Counted from the stretch's first letter, positions 18,975-27,987 are shown. The stretch is 64,000 nt of DNA from Clostridiaceae bacterium OM02-2AC (GCA_003481775.1 QULU01000024.1:1-64000), one strand, 5' to 3'. Made by a program: numbers and translations. The notes: generated by a model from the sequence alone, not told the origin.

Positions 18975-19451
18975 TTACTTTTTGTTCAACAGGACAACAC
19001 ACTGTGCCTGCACACCTTCCTCACGACCGACAAACCCCAGCTTTTCCCCGCGGGTTGCCTTGATGCTAACCTGTTCCATATCACAGTGCAGTGCCTCTGC
19101 GACATGTTTTCGCATTGCCGGGATATGCGGTGCCATCTTGGGACGTTCTATCATGATCATGGCGTCCAGATTACCGATTGCGTATCCCTTTTCATCCATA
19201 ATCTTATATACCTGCTTCAGCATCCATAAAGAATTCATATCCTTATATCTCTCATCCGTATCCGGGAAATGCTTACCAAGATCACCCAGAGCCAGCGCCC
19301 CCAGAATACTCTCCGCTATTGCATGCAGCAGCGCATCTGCATCGGAATGCCCAAGCAGTCCCAGCTCATGCTCGATTTCCACGCCTCCCAGAATCAGCTT
19401 TCTTCCTTTTACCAGCTGATGTATATCTGTAGATTGTCCGATTCGTATCAT
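18975..19451 (-). CDS. ispF: 2-C-methyl-D-erythritol 2,4-cyclodiphosphate synthase
   Basis: Isoprenoid (MEP pathway) enzyme of 158 residues that closes the cyclic diphosphate. The zinc ligands Asp9 and His11 (TDIHQL) and the His in GHSDADALLHAI are present, as is the C-terminal KATRGEKLGFVGREEG signature. Length is normal. GAGGAGG precedes the ATG. It lies just upstream of the perR promoter on the same strand; no terminator was seen between, so some read-through is possible. Confidence 0.97.
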   Translation of the reverse strand: MIRIGQSTDIHQLVKGRKLILGGVEIEHELGLLGHSDADALLHAIAESILGALALGDLGKHFPDTDERYKDMNSLWMLKQVYKIMDEKGYAIGNLDAMIMIERPKMAPHIPAMRKHVAEALHCDMEQVSIKATRGEKLGFVGREEGVQAQCVVLLNKK

Positions 19452-19566
19452 ACAGACACCTCCTCTTATATTTATATAGTGTATCGCAGATTGACAAAAG
19501 ACGCAATTCCCCTCGTTTATTTCACATGGAAAACAAATATAGTTTGGATTTCTTACTTTTTTGTAA

Positions 19567-19587
19567 TTTGTAGAAAAATACTACAAA
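19567..19587 (+). promoter_or_regulatory. Inverted repeat upstream of the lipoprotein pair
   Basis: TTTGTAG-N7-CTACAAA, a perfect seven-base inverted repeat about 60 bases before the first lipoprotein start, with no T-run after it. This suggests an operator. The regulator is unknown. Confidence 0.4.
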
Positions 19588-19645
19588 ATGAAAGAACCTT
19601 ATGGTATTATTAAACTATAATAAAAATAGCAAGGGAGAGAAACAA

Positions 19646-20407
19646 ATGAAAAAATTAGCCGCACTGGTATTAAGTTTTGGTATGCTGTTTTCCATGGCTG
19701 CCTGTTCCGGTTCTAAGGTAAGCGACGATGCACTGGATAAACTGGAATCCTCTGTAAAGAAATTCAGCGAGGTAAAAAACGCAAATTACGCTGCAGATAT
19801 GGATATGACGGTAGATAAGGAAAATGCAAAAATCAAGCTGTATGGTAGCTTCATTACAGAAACAAAGAAGCCTCTGCAGATGAGCATGATCATGGACATG
19901 GAAGCAAGTGGACAGAAGCTGGAGAAATACATGCAGCTGTTCGTTAAGGATGATACCATGTATTTGAACATGATGGACATGATGAAACAGAAAACAAGCC
20001 TGAAGGAAGCAATGGGTACTGCAAGTATCCCAAATGTAAACTTTGATGCAGATACCTTTAAAATGAATAAGGAAGACATGAAAAAATTCCTGAAGGAAGC
20101 GTCTGTAAAAGGAAACGACCTGAAGCTTTCCTTCGATATTGAAAAAATCAACGAAGAGGCTAAAAAGGAAACAAAGAAAAACAATGTTACGGATGCGAAT
20201 GTAGAATTCAAGAAGCTGGATATGGATGTCACATTAAACAATGACTTCATGGAGAAAGCAGTCATCACCATGGAAATGACGAATACCAAGGGAGAAACCA
20301 AGCAGGAAATGAATGGTACGATATCTCTGAGCGTAAAGGATATTAACAAGGTTTCCAGCATCGACTTCCCGGACTTCAAGGACTACAAGGAAGGCAGCAT
20401 AGAATAA
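19646..20407 (+). CDS. Lipoprotein of unknown function, paralog 1
   Basis: Secreted lipoprotein of 253 residues. The signal peptide ends in MAAC with Cys20 as the lipidation site. The mature part is lysine-, methionine- and aspartate-rich and resembles LppX/LolA-like or DUF6612-type beta proteins in its repeated strand pattern, although I do not recognise a named family. The next gene is a clear paralog: both have the signal, a D-L/Y-K-x2-T/S motif, MYxNxMDM and the DINKV/DINQV-x-I-(D/E)-F-P ending followed by FKDYK. AAGGGAGAG precedes the ATG. A terminator separates the two, so they may be made in different amounts. Confidence 0.8.
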   Translation: MKKLAALVLSFGMLFSMAACSGSKVSDDALDKLESSVKKFSEVKNANYAADMDMTVDKENAKIKLYGSFITETKKPLQMSMIMDMEASGQKLEKYMQLFVKDDTMYLNMMDMMKQKTSLKEAMGTASIPNVNFDADTFKMNKEDMKKFLKEASVKGNDLKLSFDIEKINEEAKKETKKNNVTDANVEFKKLDMDVTLNNDFMEKAVITMEMTNTKGETKQEMNGTISLSVKDINKVSSIDFPDFKDYKEGSIE

Positions 20408-20416
20408 GCATGTAAC

Positions 20417-20448
20417 GGCCGTTGAACTCTTAGCTTCACGGCCTTTTT
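20417..20448 (+). terminator. Terminator between the two lipoprotein genes
   Basis: GGCCGT pairs with ACGGCC, extended by GAA/TTC after a one-base bulge, followed by five T residues. Confidence 0.75.
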
Positions 20449-20473
20449 ATAAACAGAAAGAGGGATGAGGAAT

Positions 20474-21325
20474 TTGAAAAAAGCACTGGCATTACTGACC
20501 TGTACGCTGATGGTTTTCACACTGGCCGCATGCAGCAGTAAGAGTAAAATCAATGAGGATGCGTTGGATACGTATGCGAAAGCAACAACAAACATGACAA
20601 AGCTGAAATCTGCAGCCTTCGATATGAAGCTGCTGGTTGATGCAGATGAGATGGATATGCATGCGAAAGTGACCATGGATGGAAAGTATAATGCGGAAAA
20701 GAAGCTGCAGCTGGCCTTGCACATGGATGCTGCTGTAAACGGAATCGGGCTTGACGATCTGGCATCATTTTATATGAAGGATGATGTTATGTATGCAAAC
20801 ATTATGGATATGGAAAAGGAATACAAGGAACTGGATGATCAGCTGTTAAGCAAGCTAAAGCTTGATAAGGAAACCGGTGATCCAAAAAAGAATGTTGAAA
20901 AGAGCTTTGAAGAAATGACAATGGAAGTAAAGGATGGCAAGAAGGTCATCACTGCTGTCATGAATAAAGATGGACTAAGCAACGCAAAGGATTATGCAAA
21001 TAAATCTATCGATGATGATACCTTCAAGATTGGTGATGGGTTTAAAGTCACAGGTGTGCGTGAAGGAGCCTATATTCTTACCGTTAATAAGCAGAATCAG
21101 TTTGAACGCGTAGAAATGAAGATTGCGGCTACCTATGAAATGGATGATGCGGATGGGAAAAAGGAAACCGTCGACATGACAATCAACCTCATTGTGAATC
21201 TGAATGATATCAATCAAGTAAATAAAATTGAATTTCCATCCTTTAAAGACTACAAAAAGGCAGACAGCAAAAAATCAGACACAAATGATCTGCTGGATGA
21301 TTTAAGTAATGAAAATGCACTCTGA
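20474..21325 (+). CDS. Lipoprotein of unknown function, paralog 2 (probable TTG start)
   Basis: Lipoprotein of 283 residues, paralogous to the preceding gene, with signal peptide ending LAAC. If translation starts at TTG the lipidated residue is Cys20, exactly as in the paralog, and AGAGGG is nine bases upstream. An ATG nine bases earlier (20465) abuts that ribosome site and is the less likely start. The mature part repeats the paralog's pattern (MYANIMDMEKEY, DINQV, FKDYK) and adds an acidic C-terminal tail. Two copies side by side suggest a tandem duplication that has diverged. Function is unknown; extracytoplasmic location is secure. Confidence 0.8.
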   Translation: MKKALALLTCTLMVFTLAACSSKSKINEDALDTYAKATTNMTKLKSAAFDMKLLVDADEMDMHAKVTMDGKYNAEKKLQLALHMDAAVNGIGLDDLASFYMKDDVMYANIMDMEKEYKELDDQLLSKLKLDKETGDPKKNVEKSFEEMTMEVKDGKKVITAVMNKDGLSNAKDYANKSIDDDTFKIGDGFKVTGVREGAYILTVNKQNQFERVEMKIAATYEMDDADGKKETVDMTINLIVNLNDINQVNKIEFPSFKDYKKADSKKSDTNDLLDDLSNENAL

Positions 21326-21337
21326 GGTTGCATTTTT
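21312..21337 (+). terminator. Terminator of the second lipoprotein gene
   Basis: AAAATGCA and TGCATTTT pair around CTCTGAGGT, with a T-run. The stop codon lies inside the loop. Confidence 0.65.
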
Positions 21338-21366
21338 CATTTATATCTGATATGATGTACAGGCTT

Positions 21367-21487
21367 ATAAGGGAGTAGTTAGCTCACATTTGAGTAGTTA
21401 GGTCAACATAATGATTCACAGTGAATCTGGCTTAAGTATTAAATAACGAGACTTATGCGTGTGTTTTTCACGTATGAGTCTCTTTTT
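21367..21487 (+). ncRNA. yybP-ykoY manganese riboswitch with terminator
   Basis: The leader of the manganese exporter gene has the hallmarks of this riboswitch: AAGGGAGTAG near the 5' end, GGTCAACAT in the middle, and ATAACGAGACTTATG before the expression platform. GAGACT...AGTCTC (21448-21482) then forms a long hairpin followed by TTTTT, an intrinsic terminator. Manganese binding should favour the antiterminated form and switch on mntP. The AGTAGTTAG sequence occurs twice near the start. Identification is by pattern and by the downstream gene, which is the usual target. Confidence 0.8.
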
Positions 21488-21506
21488 CATTCAGGAGGAT
21501 AAGGAT

Positions 21507-22070
21507 ATGAGTTTATTTTCTATTTTCATGATCGGTATCGGGCTGAGCATGGACGCATTTGCGGTCAGCGTCGCAAGAGGTATGACAATGAAGAAAGAGG
21601 AGCTTCTGCGCTATGCACTCACACTCGGCTTCTTCTTTGGCATATTTCAGGCTGTTATGCCACTGATTGGCTGGTGGGCAGGCAGCTGTTTTCAGGAATT
21701 CATCGCTTCCATTGACCACTGGATTGCATTTGGCTTATTGGCTATCATCGGGAGCAATATGATACGGGAATCCTTTCGCGGTGAGGAAGAGGCCTGTGAT
21801 GATAAATCACTGACATTAAAAACTATTCTGATTCTGGCCGTTGCGACTAGCATTGATGCTCTTGCAGTCGGTATCAGCTTTGCATTTTTACAGGTACATA
21901 TCTGGACTGCGATCGTCATCATCGGACTGACTACCTTTGTTCTCAGCTTCCTTGCGGTCTATCTGGGAAATCGTCTCGGCAATCTCCTGGAGAAATATGC
22001 CGGCATTCTGGGAGGCATCATTCTGATATTGATTGGAACAAAAATCCTTCTGGAGCATCTGCTTGGGTAG
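21507..22070 (+). CDS. mntP: Manganese efflux pump MntP
   Basis: Small membrane exporter of 187 residues with six hydrophobic segments in two similar halves. The DAFAVSVARG motif (about 15-24) and its partner SIDALAVGISFAF (about 117-129) hold the conserved Asp residues of this family. It removes excess Mn2+ from the cytoplasm. AGGAGG precedes the ATG. The riboswitch leader directly upstream confirms the metal link. A related protein of the YtaF type is encoded elsewhere in the window. Confidence 0.95.
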   Translation: MSLFSIFMIGIGLSMDAFAVSVARGMTMKKEELLRYALTLGFFFGIFQAVMPLIGWWAGSCFQEFIASIDHWIAFGLLAIIGSNMIRESFRGEEEACDDKSLTLKTILILAVATSIDALAVGISFAFLQVHIWTAIVIIGLTTFVLSFLAVYLGNRLGNLLEKYAGILGGIILILIGTKILLEHLLG

Positions 22071-22141
22071 AATTCCCTGCCGATGCCCCTTTTTCTTTGA
22101 TTTTATGATAAAATAGTACGTACATGAAGGGAGGAATGTGT

Positions 22142-23407
22142 ATGAAGCAGCCACTGGCGTTTCGGATGCGACCGCAGCATTTGGATGATATTATCGGACA
22201 GCAGCACCTGATTGGTGAAGGCAAGGTTCTTCGCAGGTGTGTTCTTGAAAAACGCTTATTCTCCATGATTTTCTACGGACCACCAGGCACCGGAAAAACA
22301 ACGCTCGCCATGGTGCTTGCAAATGAGCTGGAGCTGCCGTTTCGGATGTTTAATGCAGTTACCGGAAATAAGAAAGATCTGGAAACCATTTTTCAGGAAG
22401 CAAAATTTTATGAAGGTCTTATCGTAATTATTGATGAGGTGCATCGGTTAAATAAGGATAAGCAGGACCTTCTCCTTCCTCATGTCGAAAACGGCAATAT
22501 TACACTGATTGGCGCAACAACCAGCAATCCGCTTCATGCCATCAATCCAGCCATCCGTTCCCGCTGTCATCTGTTTGAAATCAAGCAGGCACAGCAAGCG
22601 GATATCGAGCAGGCACTGATGAAAGCCATTCATCATCCTGACGGTCTTAATGACAGTGTTCAGATTGAGGAGGAAGCACTGCATATCATAGCACGGCACA
22701 GCAATGGAGATATTCGTTACTCCCTCAATATTCTTGAAATATGTGCACTCGCAAGTGACGGTATCATCACACAGGAGCTTGTTTCTCAATATTCCCAATT
22801 TCCAAATATGAGCATGGACAGCGATGGAGACGGCTATTATGATGTTTTAAGCGGTTTTCAGAAATCCATTCGCGGCAGTGATATAGACGCTGCCCTGTAT
22901 TACCTGGGCATCATGATTGAAGCAAATGATATGGACAGTATCGAGCGAAGACTGCTTGTGACCGCCTATGAAGATATCGGTCTGGGAAATCCTGCTGCGG
23001 TGGCACGGTGCGCAACAGCGATTGATGCTGCAAAGCGAGTCGGCTTTCCTGAGGCGCGCATCATCCTGTCGGCCGCTGTTATCGATCTGACCTTATCTCC
23101 GAAATCAAAAAGTGCAGAGCATGCAATCGATGCCGCTATGAGCACCCTTCGCCATACCTCCTACAGTGTGCCGGATTATCTGCGATTCACACCGGTTAAT
23201 ATGGATGAGGATGAAACATATGATTATGAACGCAGTGATCTCTGGAATCGTATCCAGTATCTGCCGGACAGGCTGAAACATAAGCGTTTCTATGAACCGG
23301 AGCTGACATCCTCCTATGAAAAGATACTGGCGCAAAATCTGGAGAAGCTGAGAAAGGTCCCAAGATCCAGCAATCTGAAGGCATTAAAAAAACAAAGTAG
23401 CCGATAA
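22142..23407 (+). CDS. rarA: Replication-associated recombination protein A
   Basis: AAA+ ATPase of 421 residues related to clamp loaders, acting at stalled replication forks. It opens with the typical PLAFRMRPQHLDDIIGQQHL, has Walker A GPPGTGKTT (about 44-52), Walker B IIDEVHR (about 97-103), an arginine sensor region (NPAIRSRC) and the C-terminal tetramer domain containing EDIGLGNP and RVGFPEARI. GGGAGG lies at good spacing before the third in-frame ATG, chosen as the start. It is a monocistronic housekeeping gene downstream of mntP. Confidence 0.95.
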   Translation: MKQPLAFRMRPQHLDDIIGQQHLIGEGKVLRRCVLEKRLFSMIFYGPPGTGKTTLAMVLANELELPFRMFNAVTGNKKDLETIFQEAKFYEGLIVIIDEVHRLNKDKQDLLLPHVENGNITLIGATTSNPLHAINPAIRSRCHLFEIKQAQQADIEQALMKAIHHPDGLNDSVQIEEEALHIIARHSNGDIRYSLNILEICALASDGIITQELVSQYSQFPNMSMDSDGDGYYDVLSGFQKSIRGSDIDAALYYLGIMIEANDMDSIERRLLVTAYEDIGLGNPAAVARCATAIDAAKRVGFPEARIILSAAVIDLTLSPKSKSAEHAIDAAMSTLRHTSYSVPDYLRFTPVNMDEDETYDYERSDLWNRIQYLPDRLKHKRFYEPELTSSYEKILAQNLEKLRKVPRSSNLKALKKQSSR

Positions 23408-23752
23408 TAGGTAGCGCATATAAAATACATATAAACGAAGCCAGCAGGTACTTTGTTATTACCTTCTGCTTGAGATAAGGAAGTTCAGGCTCTATTGTTT
23501 GATACAATCGCTTGCGCTTCCTTTTTTATCTGTATATCATCGGAAGTCTTTACATAATAGGAATGCTTTCACACCGCTTAATTCAAAAAAACGACCTCAA
23601 TACGTCTTGCTGCTTCACCCATACGCTCCTGCAGTCCCATATTCACGAAATGCAATGCTTTTTGAGGATACTACGGTATGTGAAAGCAAAATAAAAACGA
23701 TATAATCCCTGTTATATCGCAGTCGCATTCTTTCCCTCAATAACCATCAATA
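23408..23752. other. Convergent intergenic region
   Basis: About 345 bases. A 68-residue plus-strand frame (23499-23705) has no ribosome site and no recognisable content. The only clear element is the minus-strand terminator at 23693-23719. Confidence 0.45.
23693..23719 (-). terminator. Terminator of the acetyltransferase gene
   Basis: Perfect eight-base stem CGATATAA/TTATATCG with a five-T run on the minus strand. Confidence 0.8.
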
Positions 23753-24181
23753 CTAATCGAAATACTTTAAATAATGCTTCAGATCGCTGTGACTCTCAAA
23801 TCCATGCTGGCTCAGCAGCTTGAAAAGATTTTTTCTTCTGATGTTCGCAGTCATACGAAGACCGCGATATCCGTTTTTCCGTACTCTGGTCTCAAACACA
23901 TCATAAATCTGACGTACTTCCTCGTTGTCCGCATAATCATCACTAACTACCAGAGCAACAATATTAACCAGCTTATCTGAATACAGTGTTTCATAAGGTG
24001 AGCCGTGAATATAACCGATGACTCTACCTTCATCCTCCGCAACTGTGATAAAGTCACTTCCTGTTTCCAGGATGGAGATGATGCGTTCATACACCTTGTC
24101 CTCATCATAGGAATACCCCAGCTTCTCATTCAGTGCATGGATGTCCTTATAATCCTCCGGCTTGATTCTTCTAAACTCCAT
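23753..24181 (-). CDS. GNAT-family N-acetyltransferase
   Basis: Single-domain acetyl-CoA-dependent transferase of 142 residues. The N-terminal FRRIKPEDYKDI pattern, the central strand ITVAEDEGRVIGYIHG and the terminal LLSQHGFES pattern are typical of the GNAT fold. The acetyl-CoA loop (normally RxxGxG/A) is unusual: the region reads VRQIYDVFETRVRKNGYRGLRM. Substrate is unknown. AAGGAG precedes the chosen ATG. It is a monocistronic gene between rarA and msrAB. Confidence 0.85.
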   Translation of the reverse strand: MEFRRIKPEDYKDIHALNEKLGYSYDEDKVYERIISILETGSDFITVAEDEGRVIGYIHGSPYETLYSDKLVNIVALVVSDDYADNEEVRQIYDVFETRVRKNGYRGLRMTANIRRKNLFKLLSQHGFESHSDLKHYLKYFD

Positions 24182-24387
24182 AGCAATACTCCTTTCCATT
24201 TCAGCTTTAGTCTATCATAGAATTGCTGTGATTGTAACAGTTTCTTATACAATTCTTGCCGCATTTTTCTCCTTTATACCTTGATGTATAATTTTTTATC
24301 CACTGGGGATGCTGTAAGTGTTGAAGCGTGCACATGCAGTTTATGATGACAACAGCTACTATATGAAAGAAAGGCAGATGATATGAC

Positions 24388-25473
24388 ATGGTACTTTTAA
24401 TATTCGCCGCCGCAGGGATACTTTTACTGTTTTATTTGTTTACAAGAAAAAGCGAACAGCCGGTTCAGAAGGTAAATATTCAGGCAGACATACAGCATGA
24501 TGAAGAAGCAGAGATATTTCTGGCTGGCGGGTGCTTCTGGGGTGTACAGAAATTCCTATCCTCCCTTGAAGGCGTCCGCTTTACGGAGTGTGGTTATGCG
24601 AACGGAACGACTGATAATCCAACCTATGAGGATGTCTGTACGAATGATACAGGCTTTGCAGAGTGCGTACATGTCCTATATGATAGAAACGCACTTTCGC
24701 TGGAGAAGCTTTTGAGCCAGTTTTACACCATCATCGATCCAGTATCCGTGAATCGTCAGGGAAACGATATCGGCTCTCAATATCGCACCGGTATTTATTA
24801 TACAAATCCCAGAGACGCAGAGATCATACAGCAATCCTTAGATAAGCTCCAACGATCCTATGATCAGCCGCTTGCTATAGAGCATCAGTCTCTGGAGAAT
24901 TTCTATTCCGCAGAGACCTGTCATCAGGATTATCTGGATAAGCATCCGGATGGTTATTGTCATATACCCGCCTGGAAATTTGAAAAGAAAGAAGCAGCAG
25001 AGCCCCACCGTTTCCCGGTGCCTGATAAGCAGGAGCTGAAGCAGAGACTGAGTGCAGAGCAATTTGCAGTAACACAGGAAAATGCGACAGAGCGACCTTA
25101 TCGAAATGCCTACTGGGATACCTTTGATAAAGGAATTTATGTCGATATCGTCAGTGGAGAACCGCTATTTGTTTCTACGGATAAGTTCGTTTCCGGTTGC
25201 GGATGGCCGAGCTTTACGAGGCCGATTCATAGTAATTTGATTAAAGAAAAAAGTGATATAAGTGGAGGTATGCGTCGAACAGAGGTGCGCAGTACGCATT
25301 CCGATGCCCATTTGGGACATGTGTTTGATGATGGCCCGCAGCACTGCGGCGGGATGCGCTATTGTATCAACAGTGCGGCATTGAAGTTTATTCCCATCTA
25401 TGAGATGGAGGAAAAGGGCTATGGTGATTATCTGGCGCTTTTACAGCAGGAAAACCAGCAGACTACTGAATGA
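24388..25473 (+). CDS. msrAB: Membrane-anchored methionine sulfoxide reductase MsrA-MsrB fusion
   Basis: Repair enzyme of 361 residues that reduces both S- and R-methionine sulfoxides. Residues 3-18 form a membrane anchor. MsrA spans about 40-195 with nucleophile Cys49 in GCFWG. MsrB spans about 215-345 with [19 protein letters not shown] and nucleophile Cys326 in RYCINSA; Cys271 may be the resolving residue. The two CxxC zinc pairs of many MsrB proteins are absent. The anchor implies action outside the membrane, where it would need an electron-donating partner; the thioredoxin genes at 58 kb encode cytoplasmic proteins. A strong terminator follows. Confidence 0.95.
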   Translation: MVLLIFAAAGILLLFYLFTRKSEQPVQKVNIQADIQHDEEAEIFLAGGCFWGVQKFLSSLEGVRFTECGYANGTTDNPTYEDVCTNDTGFAECVHVLYDRNALSLEKLLSQFYTIIDPVSVNRQGNDIGSQYRTGIYYTNPRDAEIIQQSLDKLQRSYDQPLAIEHQSLENFYSAETCHQDYLDKHPDGYCHIPAWKFEKKEAAEPHRFPVPDKQELKQRLSAEQFAVTQENATERPYRNAYWDTFDKGIYVDIVSGEPLFVSTDKFVSGCGWPSFTRPIHSNLIKEKSDISGGMRRTEVRSTHSDAHLGHVFDDGPQHCGGMRYCINSAALKFIPIYEMEEKGYGDYLALLQQENQQTTE

Positions 25474-25534
25474 AGTATGCGATTTAACGCATGATGCAAA
25501 AAAAATATGAGAGTATGCTGATTTTCAAATTTAG

Positions 25535-25586
25535 AAAAAGGTAATTCTAGGCTGTCGTATCAGCCACTATTAGAATTACCCTTTTT
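25535..25586. terminator. Bidirectional terminator
   Basis: AAAAAGGTAATTCTA pairs with TAGAATTACC-CTTTTT, and the loop contains a smaller GGCT/AGCC hairpin. It follows msrAB and could also end the PTS operon running the other way. Confidence 0.8.
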
Positions 25587-25724
25587 ATAATATTCGAGAG
25601 TGAAGCAGAGCCTGTTTCATGTTCTTTTTCTATATGTATGTTCATGTACCTGTTCGTTTTTTCATTATCTCTTTTCTACCAGTGTTGTTCCTTATACCTT
25701 TGCGGTACTCAGGGGAGGAGTAAT

Positions 25725-25805
25725 ATGGAAGTAAAAGCTCCCTTTTATTCGTATAAAAATGAAGAGCTAAAATGTATTTATCATGGATGCTTATCCCTAT
25801 ACTAA
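25725..25805 (+). CDS. Possible 26-residue small protein
   Basis: GGGGAGGAG stands four bases before an ATG opening a 26-codon frame (MEVKAPFYSYKNEELKCIYH at its start). It ends 21 bases before the convergent IID stop. No relatives are recognised. The ribosome site is as good as those of the large genes, but nothing else supports it. Confidence 0.3.
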   Translation: MEVKAPFYSYKNEELKCIYHGCLSLY

Positions 25806-25826
25806 GTCTTCAGCAGCACCTATGAT

Positions 25827-26630
25827 TTAAATAATGCCTGTAAAGGCTCCTAAAAATGCCAGTATAATATAGATAATGATCAGATGCGTTGCCTTTGCAT
25901 GTTTTTTTACCATCAGAATCCAAGTCACAATCAGCAGCAGCAAAGGCAGTACAGATGGGAATACACCATCCAAAAATCCCTGTACAGTTACATCCTTTAC
26001 TATGGTGATATTTACACTCAATGCCACAAAGCTGGCACCTATTGCACCCGTTACAATCAGACCAAGGATAGAGAATGCCTCCTGTATCCGTTTCGCATTT
26101 TTCCCCAGAAACATATTGACCGATTCAATTCCTAACCTGTACCCTCTAAAATATACAATATAAGAGAATGCAACAATCAGAGGAAACATGGTAAATATGT
26201 AGAACAGAGGACCTACAATACTTCCATCAGCTGCAAGAGAGATACCAATACTCAAGAAAATCGGACACATCAATCCCTGGAAAAAGCTATCTCCTATTCC
26301 TGATAGCGGTCCCATAAGACCAACCTTCACACCATTAATCATACCATCATCAATCTCTGCACCATTGGCACGATTCTCCTCAAGTGCCGCAACAATACCG
26401 GGTACCACACTGCCTAGAATCGGCTCAACATTATAGAAAACACTATGTCGCTTTAATGCCTTTATTTCCTCTTCCTTATCGTCTCCATACAATTCCTTTA
26501 TGATTGGCAGCATACTATGCAGGAAGCCAAATGCCTCCATACGTTCAAAGCCAAGAGATGTAAGATGGAAAAATGACCAGTTTAAATAACTCTTCATCAA
26601 TGTTGATTTCTTTAATTTCTTCTGTTCCAT
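25827..26630 (-). CDS. PTS mannose-family IID membrane component
   Basis: Membrane component of 267 residues, third gene of the IIB-IIC-IID operon. It opens with LNWSFFHLTSLGFERMEAFG, has MLPIIKELY and the hallmark GLMGPLSGIGDSF near residue 105, and ends with hydrophobic segments. It forms the translocation unit with IIC. Its start codon overlaps the IIC stop by one base. It is about 35% like the IID of the orphan pair at 14 kb by eye (same motifs, many substitutions), so the two systems probably differ in substrate. Confidence 0.95.
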   Translation of the reverse strand: MEQKKLKKSTLMKSYLNWSFFHLTSLGFERMEAFGFLHSMLPIIKELYGDDKEEEIKALKRHSVFYNVEPILGSVVPGIVAALEENRANGAEIDDGMINGVKVGLMGPLSGIGDSFFQGLMCPIFLSIGISLAADGSIVGPLFYIFTMFPLIVAFSYIVYFRGYRLGIESVNMFLGKNAKRIQEAFSILGLIVTGAIGASFVALSVNITIVKDVTVQGFLDGVFPSVLPLLLLIVTWILMVKKHAKATHLIIIYIILAFLGAFTGII

Positions 26631-27424
26631 TAGAATTCAACCTCCATATCGTCTTCCTCCTGATCAGCAGGAGTACTTCTGCCTAGAAGCTTGTATGCGA
26701 TTACCGCAAAAATCACAGCAATTACAGCCACAGCAACCATACTTAGTTCAAAATAGGTTATGAGAATAAAGCCTGTCAGGAAATATACCCAGTATGTTCC
26801 ATCCTTAATTAACAAGCTGGTAATCATTGTGATACCAACAGCTGGTAATACGCCACCTACAATTTCCAGTGCATGAATGGTCCAAGCCGGTGCAGCATTC
26901 GTCAGATTGATTACATAGTCTGCACCAAAGTACAAAACGAGAAATCCCGGAACAAAACGAAGCAGGAAGGTAGTTAATTGTGCACCAAAGACATGATATT
27001 TAATAACACCCTTATAATCACCTTTTTCTGCAGCTTTCACAGCCATATTGCCCCAGAACACATTACAGAATTCCATACCATTCCAGATTAGTATACCAAC
27101 GATTCCTAAGGTTGTGGCAAGTGCTATAGAAACATTGGCATCTCCACCTGATACTACTCCGAGTGCTACAGCAGGATAAGCAACAACTGCGATATCTGTT
27201 TGAATGGATCCACCAACAGACATTGTGGCAAGATATACTGTCTGAACAGCTGCTCCCACAGTGACACCTGTTGAAACATCCCCAAGAATAATTCCAACGA
27301 TCAATCCGGAAGCCAGCGGCTTACTTAAAACATAATATCCTCCAAAATCCCCCATAAGAACTGGTACACACTCTGCTGCTAAATAACTGAACAGAGCAAT
27401 CAGTACTGCCTGTAATATACTCAC
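26630..27424 (-). CDS. PTS mannose-family IIC membrane component
   Basis: Permease of 264 residues with about eight hydrophobic segments and the pattern LASGLIVGIILGDVSTGVTVGA near residue 35. The tail is strongly acidic (about 15 residues with EEDD). It begins with GTG; a GTG three codons earlier (27433) overlaps the ribosome site, so the second, eight bases after GGAG, is preferred. It is part of the IIB-IIC-IID operon under the GntR operator. Confidence 0.93.
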   Translation of the reverse strand: MSILQAVLIALFSYLAAECVPVLMGDFGGYYVLSKPLASGLIVGIILGDVSTGVTVGAAVQTVYLATMSVGGSIQTDIAVVAYPAVALGVVSGGDANVSIALATTLGIVGILIWNGMEFCNVFWGNMAVKAAEKGDYKGVIKYHVFGAQLTTFLLRFVPGFLVLYFGADYVINLTNAAPAWTIHALEIVGGVLPAVGITMITSLLIKDGTYWVYFLTGFILITYFELSMVAVAVIAVIFAVIAYKLLGRSTPADQEEDDMEVEF

Positions 27425-27448
27425 ACGACTCACTCCTCTCCTATGTTT

Positions 27449-27928
27449 TTATTTATGATGTACGGTTTTCCAATCAACTGCCTGTGTAGAAGGAATATTC
27501 TGGAATACGATTTCTTTACCTTTTTCAGAAAGATAATCGCACGCCTGTATTTCTTCATCATTTAATGCTGTAAACTGAGCTAGAAGGGTTCTGCCTTCTT
27601 CCTGTGATACCGGTCCGAGAGTGATTTTATTACCTACATTTACACCGCCTTTCTCCAGCTTCTCGAACACAATAGGTGATCTGGCTATCAGAATATAATT
27701 TCGTTCACTCTCTGATGCCTGCTTCGCCTTGATCAATGCCTGCTCAACGGTATAAATATAAACTTTCATTCCCACTGCAGCATTTTTGTAAATCTGACGC
27801 ATTGTTGGATCATTCGATATTTCATCATCCACCAGCAGAATACCGTTGTTCTGGAAAATCTTGCTCCACATGGTAACTGTTTGGCCATGTATTGCCCGAT
27901 CATCCACTCTTGTAAAAACAAATGACAT
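27449..27928 (-). CDS. PTS mannose-family IIB component
   Basis: Phosphocarrier of 159 residues. His14 in RVDDRAIHGQ is the phosphorylated residue of this family, receiving phosphate from the IIA protein encoded at 30 kb and passing it to the sugar. AAGGAGG precedes the ATG. It is the first gene of the IIB-IIC-IID operon; the promoter region contains the operator TTGTATAGACAA overlapping the likely -35 box. Confidence 0.95.
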   Translation of the reverse strand: MSFVFTRVDDRAIHGQTVTMWSKIFQNNGILLVDDEISNDPTMRQIYKNAAVGMKVYIYTVEQALIKAKQASESERNYILIARSPIVFEKLEKGGVNVGNKITLGPVSQEEGRTLLAQFTALNDEEIQACDYLSEKGKEIVFQNIPSTQAVDWKTVHHK

Positions 27929-27987
27929 ACGTTCAGCCTCCTTTTTTTGTACTAACCTTAATCAAATTATTACATACAATTATTTTA

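Larger units (their letters stand above)
25474..25826. other. Convergent intergenic region
   Basis: About 350 bases with a strong bidirectional terminator and a 26-codon plus-strand frame behind an excellent ribosome site. Confidence 0.5.

Noticed and set aside
19786..20379. 197-codon open frame opposite the first lipoprotein
   Set aside because: Antisense shadow; Ser/Phe-rich translation arises from Lys/Met-rich codons on the other strand.
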